11,175 bases of DNA, taken from Candidatus Cloacimonadota bacterium (GTDB taxonomy: Bacteria > Cloacimonadota > Cloacimonadia > Cloacimonadales > Cloacimonadaceae). Positions within the stretch are counted from its first letter, which is position 1. Each line of letters begins with the position of its first letter. This document shows, in pieces, positions 6,939 through 11,175 of the stretch. The stretch lies in contig JAEWNJ010000040.1 in NCBI GenBank assembly GCA_023392795.1, forward strand, positions 1 through 11,175. Direction: 5' to 3'. Position numbers and translations under genes: made by a program. Below the pieces are notes generated by a model. That model saw only the letters and a program-made list of their open reading frames with translations, was not told where the DNA came from and did no database searches.

Positions 6939-9394
6939 TCAGGATCGGCTTCCTCGTTCTTTTCGGGGCTGATGATATCAGGTGGTGGGGTTGGCGCAGG
7001 GTCCTCATGCTCATCTTCGGTCTCTTCCAAGGGCTGATCTGTCTGATCGGGAAGGACTTGCAGGCTATCAGACATTGCGTTTTGCAGACTGTCTGGCAGC
7101 ACAAACAGCGAATCGGCGAGAGGAGGAGGGATGAACCCCAGTGAATCAGCAGGACTGATCCCCAGGCTGTCCGGCAGAGCGGGGGCCAGGGAATCGGGGA
7201 TGCTGATGGAGGTCTGCAGACTGTCGCTAAAGATGGAATCCGGCATCGCCAGGCTATCGGCCACATTCAGGGTATCCACAAGCCCGGAATCGCGCAGCAA
7301 ATACTTGGCACCATCGTAAAACCGCCTTACCACCACGCCGTAATCCCCGGAGTCAGTTTGATCCAGCACCGATTGCAGATAGTCCTTGGCCAGAGTCGTA
7401 TCTGGCGCTTCAAAGCTATAGTACCAGCCCAGACGGTAGTTTGCCCTTAGCTGAAGCTCAGGATACCTGGACTCCCGGAAGTCCAGCATCTCGCTTACCA
7501 GGGAATCGGGATGCTCGGGATAATGCCCCAGAGCGGCATCAAAGGCTTCCTCCGCGGCTTCCAGATCGGGATCCACCAAGCGGGGGGTAGTGCCACTACT
7601 TACCGCGATTGCAGCGCGTGTGTACATATTGCGCGAAAAGTCCCTTTGCATCAGGGTAAGTACTTCGTTAGCCGTTTCCTCGCGTCCGGGCATATTACGA
7701 TAGATGCCGTACCTTGAGAAATGGCAAAAGGGTAGTATCTCCCGCTCAAAGCGGCTGATGATATCGTTCAGGGCATCCACCCTGGTTTGCAGCTCGTCTA
7801 TCTCCAGTAAGGCTTCCTCGCGCAATTGCGATGGCGTCCTGGCAATCTGACTGGGTGGAGTTGCGTTACTATCAGGCTCCGCGATCGTGGTATCTACTAC
7901 GGATAGACTATCCACAGCTTCCGTAATATCGGGGAAAAGCTCTGTATTCAGGCTGTCCGGTTGCTCCTCAATGGGGCTGATCGCTATGCTATCTTCGATG
8001 GGAACTGCGGTGCTATCTGGTGATATCAACTCCGGCAGGGCGTTGAGACTGTCCGGTTGGCCCTCAATGGGGCTGATCGCTATGCTATCTTCAATGGGAA
8101 CTGCTGTGCTGTCTGGTGATACCAACTCCGGCAGGGCGTTGAGACTGTCCACCCGGCTGAAGATCGTACTGATTCTCGCATTCAGGCTGTCGCATTCCGC
8201 CTTCAGAGTATGGTATTCATCGATCACCGCCTGATAGGTGGCCAGAGCGCTATCCGGCAGAGCCAGCGGGCTGATGTAATACTCGGCTTTCAGATATTGA
8301 TAATCCAGATATGCCTGCAGGTTTTGTCTGCTATTCAGATTTGCGGGCGGTTTGATCTGGGACAATGCTGTGGCAAATTTCTGGCCTTCAGCGGCATAGG
8401 GCGAATTGCTATATTCAGTGCGTACTTTATTCAGGTGCGGGGTGGCGCCGTCGATATTACCATCGTGATAGTAAAGATGGCGTCCCCAAAAATAATACGC
8501 CGCGGCTGCCTGTTCGGTGCGGGGATAGGCCTTGGTAACCTCTCCCAGCTCTTTCAGCCCATCCTCATTTTTGCCTTGAGCCAATAGCACGCGAGCATAC
8601 AGAACCCGTGCCAAGCCCAGATTGTTGGGGCGGATCTCGTTGCGGATCAGATTGCGGGCATTGCGCAAGGCGAGGTCATACTGTCCAAGCTCATATTGAT
8701 TCAGGGCAATGTAATACTGCCCTTCCAGCTTCATTTCCTTATCGATGCCCCGGGTCTTTTGAAACTTCTCAAATTGCTCCAGAGACCGGGCGTAATCCTT
8801 TTGCATATAATAGTTTTTGCCAAAAAGGAAGAATGCTTCGCGGAACTCCTTGGTCTTGCGGTAATCCTTTATGATGCGTTCCAGCCAAAACTGCGCGCGA
8901 TGATAATCCTTGTCCTTGATCTCAAAATCTGCCAGCACCAATAGGGCGCGGGGATGGTATTTGAGATACTTGGGATCGCGGACAAAGCGCTCCAGCAGCG
9001 CTTCCGATTCCTTTACCTGATTGATCTCCCGCAGCACTCTTGCCATGTAAATATTGGCTTCCGGCACGTATTTGCTGTTAGGATAACCCTGAATCAGGCT
9101 TTGGAATGCGTCCTTGGCCTGAAAAGCGGAATTGCCCTTGTAATACAAGGCTCGCGCCATCAGGTACAAGGCGTCGTCCGCGCGACGGCTCTTCTTGTTC
9201 CCGGAGAGGATCACACCGCATTTCTTTATGGTTTTGGTATATTCATCCACGGCCTGAGGCGTGGGCCGCCCGTTGGCGTTCAGGGCTCGTCCCTGCGCGG
9301 TTTTAAAGTACTGCTGCGCATTGTACATGGTGTTGTCGATCCCGCAAGCTGCCAGGATCAGTAGCACAAGGGTAAGGCCGAGGATTTTTCTCAT
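6935..9394 (-). CDS. Large TPR-repeat lipoprotein with internal tandem duplication and DSL-rich tail
   Basis: The product is 819 residues from the ATG at 9394. It begins with a lipoprotein signal peptide ('MRKILGLTLVLLILAAC', lipobox LAAC, Cys17), so it is probably anchored in a membrane facing the periplasm. Residues ~30-345 are alpha-helical TPR-like repeats ('ADDALYLMARALYYKG', 'AYYFWGRHLYYHDG') like those of BamD/YbgF/PorW-type envelope scaffolds. Next come a coiled-coil-like stretch (~386-415), two 32-residue tandem repeats (~416-479), a second helical stretch (~524-556), more TPR-like sequence (~605-700), and a low-complexity tail with nine DSL/DSI/DSG motifs after ~700 and an acidic, proline-rich end. 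TPR folds usually bind proteins, so a scaffold in envelope assembly or transport is a reasonable but unproven guess. A TTG two codons earlier (9400) is an alternative start, but its AGG lies only 4 nt away, against 10 nt for the ATG. The gene begins 31 nt after hutH and overlaps the membrane-protein gene. Confidence 0.85.
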   Translation of the reverse strand: MRKILGLTLVLLILAACGIDNTMYNAQQYFKTAQGRALNANGRPTPQAVDEYTKTIKKCGVILSGNKKSRRADDALYLMARALYYKGNSAFQAKDAFQSLIQGYPNSKYVPEANIYMARVLREINQVKESEALLERFVRDPKYLKYHPRALLVLADFEIKDKDYHRAQFWLERIIKDYRKTKEFREAFFLFGKNYYMQKDYARSLEQFEKFQKTRGIDKEMKLEGQYYIALNQYELGQYDLALRNARNLIRNEIRPNNLGLARVLYARVLLAQGKNEDGLKELGEVTKAYPRTEQAAAAYYFWGRHLYYHDGNIDGATPHLNKVRTEYSNSPYAAEGQKFATALSQIKPPANLNSRQNLQAYLDYQYLKAEYYISPLALPDSALATYQAVIDEYHTLKAECDSLNARISTIFSRVDSLNALPELVSPDSTAVPIEDSIAISPIEGQPDSLNALPELISPDSTAVPIEDSIAISPIEEQPDSLNTELFPDITEAVDSLSVVDTTIAEPDSNATPPSQIARTPSQLREEALLEIDELQTRVDALNDIISRFEREILPFCHFSRYGIYRNMPGREETANEVLTLMQRDFSRNMYTRAAIAVSSGTTPRLVDPDLEAAEEAFDAALGHYPEHPDSLVSEMLDFRESRYPELQLRANYRLGWYYSFEAPDTTLAKDYLQSVLDQTDSGDYGVVVRRFYDGAKYLLRDSGLVDTLNVADSLAMPDSIFSDSLQTSISIPDSLAPALPDSLGISPADSLGFIPPPLADSLFVLPDSLQNAMSDSLQVLPDQTDQPLEETEDEHEDPAPTPPPDIISPEKNEEADPE
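7061..7291 (-). repeat. DSL-motif low-complexity tail of the TPR lipoprotein
   Basis: In the C-terminal ~80 residues before the acidic end, Asp-Ser-hydrophobic motifs recur at 5-11-residue spacing, nine or ten in all and mostly 'PDSL' or 'ADSL'. At DNA level this appears on the + strand as recurring CAGGCTATC / CAGACTGTC blocks. The segment is probably an unstructured linker, or a tail rich in protein-contact sites. It is degenerate and has no exact period. Confidence 0.65.
7958..8149 (-). repeat. In-frame 96-bp tandem duplication in the TPR lipoprotein gene
   Basis: Two adjacent 96-bp copies encode 32-residue units running from DSLNALPEL to SPIE(G/E)QP. A third copy is started (DSLN) and then diverges. 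The copies differ at 6 of 96 bases, giving two amino-acid changes (Val/Ile and Gly/Glu) and three synonymous changes. The low divergence, mixed with silent changes, suggests a fairly recent duplication kept in frame. It lies between two coiled-coil-like segments. Confidence 0.9.
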
Positions 9395-9425
9395 GCGCAA
9401 TAAGCCTGTGATAGCCGTAAATCTG

Positions 9426-10955
9426 TCAATTGATTTTTAGCCCGCCAGCTTCCACCGCGCTCAGAATGTCGGCGTTTTTCGTCATTTTGGCCGCTGCTGC
9501 CAGATCGGAATACATTACGCGATCTTCAGCCAGCACGGGCACTTCCTTGCGCAGAGAGGCTTTAGCGCTCTCCAAAGCAGGCGATGAGGCAATGCCGCGT
9601 TGATCCAGAGCAGAGGCTGCTATGATCCATTCGATGGCGATCACCTGATTCACATTTTCTACAATCTGCTGCAATTTGATCGCGGACACGGAGCCCATGG
9701 ACACGTGATCTTCCTGGTTTGCTGAGGTCGGAATGCTGTCCACTGAGGCAGGATGCGCCAAAACCTTGTTTTCACTTATCAAGGATGCGGCGGTCAATTG
9801 CATGATCATAAAGCCCGAATCGAGGCCGGGGCGCTTGGCCAGGAAAGGTGATAAACCTCTGGAGAGAGCGGGATTGAGCATTTGCTCTATTCGTCTTTCG
9901 CTGATGTTTGCCACTTCACTGATGGCAATGCCCAAGGTGTCCAGCGCGATGGCGAGGGGTTCACCGTGAAAGTTCCCGCCGGAGATCACTTTACCCTCAT
10001 CGGGAAAGATCAAAGGATTATCGGTGGCGCTATTGATCTCCACTTCCAGCACCGAGCGGACATAGCGGATGGCATCACGTGCCGCGCCATGAACTTGCGG
10101 GGTGCAACGCAGGGAATAGGCGTCCTGCACATTGCCGCAGTTTACGTGAGACTCTCTTAAGGGGCTGTTTGCCAATAGGTTCCTGATGTTTTCCGCGGAA
10201 GTGATTTGCCCGCGATGGGGACGCAACTGATGCACCAGCGGATCAAAGGCGCGCGGTGTCCCTTTGAGGGCGTCAATCGCCATAGCAGCGGTGATATCTG
10301 CCTGTTGGCAAAGCCTTTCGGCATCCAGTACCGCTAAAACTCCGATAGCTGCCATCACCTGGGTACCGTTATTCAACGCCAGACCTTCCTTGGCAGCAAG
10401 CTTGACGGGAGTGATGCCGGCTTTTTGCATGGCTTCCCCGCCGCTCATCTTTTTTCCCTGATACAGCGCTTCACCCTCGCCCAGTAACACTAAAGCGAGA
10501 TGCGAAAGCGGGGAAAGATCGCCGCTGGCACCCACCGATCCGCGTTTGGGGATGATCGGGTGCACGCCGCAATTGAGCATCTTTACCAAGCTCTGCAAAG
10601 TCTCGATGCGGATCCCGGAATGGCCTTTGGCCAACACCGCGATACGCAGCAACATGATGGCACGCGTGGTGGCTTCGTCGTAGGCTTCGCCGACACTTAC
10701 GGCATGGCTGCGGATCAGATTGAGCTGCAGCTCTGCGATGTTCTCTTCCGGGATGGTGACAGTGCTGAACTTGCCGAAGCCGGTGGTGAGTCCATACACG
10801 ATTTCTTTGTTGGCAATCACTTTATCCACATAGTCGCGGCACTTCTTCACCAGCGCTATGCTGCTGTCTGCCAAACGGATGGGGGCATGCTTACGGGCAA
10901 CCAGTTCTACCGCTTCCGGGCTCAAGCTGTTGCCGTCAATGATGATTTCTTGCAT
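9426..10955 (-). CDS. hutH: Histidine ammonia-lyase (histidase)
   Basis: Histidase removes ammonia from L-histidine to give trans-urocanate, the first step of histidine degradation in the cytoplasm. The MIO-forming triad Ala143-Ser144-Gly145 lies in 'KRGSVGASGDLSPLSHLAL'. Other active-site positions are Tyr54 ('VYGLTTGFG'), 'NNGTQ' (~195-199), Tyr280 and Arg283 in 'YSLRCTPQVHG', Phe329 in 'NFHGEP', and Glu in 'QEDHVSMG' (~415). The 'SHAVSVGE' motif has the His typical of histidases and not of tyrosine or phenylalanine lyases. The start is placed at the second ATG (10955), giving 509 residues. It has TGAGGA 5 nt upstream, and numbering then closely follows the 510-residue Pseudomonas enzyme. 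An ATG six codons earlier (10973) has no good ribosome site. No hutU, hutI or transporter gene is adjacent. The gene heads the - strand gene run. Confidence 0.95.
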   Translation of the reverse strand: MQEIIIDGNSLSPEAVELVARKHAPIRLADSSIALVKKCRDYVDKVIANKEIVYGLTTGFGKFSTVTIPEENIAELQLNLIRSHAVSVGEAYDEATTRAIMLLRIAVLAKGHSGIRIETLQSLVKMLNCGVHPIIPKRGSVGASGDLSPLSHLALVLLGEGEALYQGKKMSGGEAMQKAGITPVKLAAKEGLALNNGTQVMAAIGVLAVLDAERLCQQADITAAMAIDALKGTPRAFDPLVHQLRPHRGQITSAENIRNLLANSPLRESHVNCGNVQDAYSLRCTPQVHGAARDAIRYVRSVLEVEINSATDNPLIFPDEGKVISGGNFHGEPLAIALDTLGIAISEVANISERRIEQMLNPALSRGLSPFLAKRPGLDSGFMIMQLTAASLISENKVLAHPASVDSIPTSANQEDHVSMGSVSAIKLQQIVENVNQVIAIEWIIAASALDQRGIASSPALESAKASLRKEVPVLAEDRVMYSDLAAAAKMTKNADILSAVEAGGLKIN

Positions 10956-10960
10956 TTGTA

Positions 10961-10966
10961 TCCTCA
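10961..10966 (-). promoter_or_regulatory. hutH ribosome binding site that decides the start
   Basis: TGAGGA lies 5 nt upstream of the ATG at 10953-10955 and downstream of the earlier ATG at 10971-10973. This favours the shorter protein, which also has the usual histidase N-terminus ('MQEIIIDGNSLSPE'). Confidence 0.65.
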
Positions 10967-11018
10967 AGTTCATTAATTCATCGGGGGAAAAACCAAAAAT
11001 CTACTGCCTTTTTGGGTC

Positions 11019-11046
11019 AAGCTATGAAAAGGCTGCTTTTTGTCAA
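11019..11046 (-). promoter_or_regulatory. Possible sigma70-type promoter for the hutH-led gene run
   Basis: On the - strand a perfect TTGACA (11041-11046) is followed after 16 nt by TAGCTT (11019-11024), a weak -10 match of 3 in 6. It lies about 65 nt before the chosen hutH start. A second TTGAC is at 11015-11019 without an obvious -10. The position is right, but promoter consensus in this lineage is not known to me. Confidence 0.3.
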
Positions 11047-11110
11047 GTACGAGCTCAGCATGGCTTTCTGCTCCAGCGTGCCCTCTTGTGATAGCTACGC
11101 ATTTCATGAG

Positions 11111-11156
11111 CCGGTCGAACACCGGTCATAGGTTTGTATGACCGGTGTACGACCGG
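11111..11156. repeat. 20-bp near-perfect inverted repeat with four CCGGT cores
   Basis: The left arm (11111-11130) and right arm (11137-11156) are reverse complements at 19 of 20 positions, around a 6-nt loop (GGTTTG). Each arm is itself a small dyad: CCGGT, 5 nt, ACCGG (11111-11125 and 11142-11156). CCGGT cores start at 11111, 11122, 11142 and 11153, so spacings are 11, 20 and 11. There is no adjacent T-run. It could be a repeated palindromic element, a regulator-binding site, or a structural terminator for a gene beyond the window. Confidence 0.85.
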
Positions 11157-11175
11157 TGTATGAGGGGCGTGGCAG

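Noticed and set aside
9426..10955. HutH homolog as a tyrosine/phenylalanine ammonia-lyase or aminomutase
   Set aside because: The 'SHAVSVGE' His and the Tyr/Arg/Phe/Glu active-site set follow the histidase pattern. Other MIO enzymes cannot be excluded absolutely but are less likely.
10858..11091. 77-residue + strand frame running from hutH antisense into the upstream gap
   Set aside because: Most of it is antisense to hutH and the remainder covers the promoter region. There are no coding features.

Overview
The window looks like a chromosomal segment of an anaerobic Gram-negative-type bacterium, most likely a member of the Cloacimonadota (Candidatus Cloacimonas relatives). That assignment is an inference. 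It rests on the style of the secreted nuclease, which has a fibronectin-like tail ending in a 'GATSYRI...RRFYKAFGVN' module, on a large TPR lipoprotein rich in 'PDSL' motifs, and on a histidine ammonia-lyase that would suit an amino-acid fermenter. No rRNA gene or other phylogenetic marker was used to confirm it.

Layout. At the left edge (2-658, + strand) is the 3' end of a secreted endonuclease I-family gene. It converges on a six-gene run that fills the rest of the window on the - strand. In transcription order that run is hutH (histidine ammonia-lyase), a large TPR lipoprotein, a small unrecognised multi-pass membrane protein, truA (tRNA pseudouridine synthase), hisS (histidyl-tRNA synthetase) and mfd (transcription-repair coupling factor). 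The junctions are 31 nt, a 4-nt ATGA overlap, 10 nt, 2 nt and 12 nt, so one transcription unit is plausible. A tentative promoter lies upstream of hutH near 11020-11046. The ribosome binding site of hisS sits inside the last codons of truA, so the two are probably translationally coupled.

Non-coding structure is confined to two short intergenic stretches. The 202-bp convergent gap (659-860) is made largely of three short-period tandem arrays: a 7-bp array beginning in the nuclease stop codon, a 9-bp CGCGGATTA-type array, and a 9-bp array beginning in the mfd stop codon. The two outer arrays share a TTGAGA core read outward from each gene's stop codon. The ~200-bp region upstream of hutH holds an almost perfect 20-bp inverted repeat (11111-11156) built from four CCGGT cores.

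Functionally the cluster mixes histidine catabolism, envelope proteins, tRNA modification and charging, and DNA repair. No defence system, mobile element, CRISPR array or RNA gene was seen, and there is no convincing new multi-gene system. The items most worth a second look are the repeat mosaic, the palindrome, a C9 homopolymer inside mfd, the in-frame 96-bp duplication in the lipoprotein, and the membrane protein coupled to that lipoprotein.
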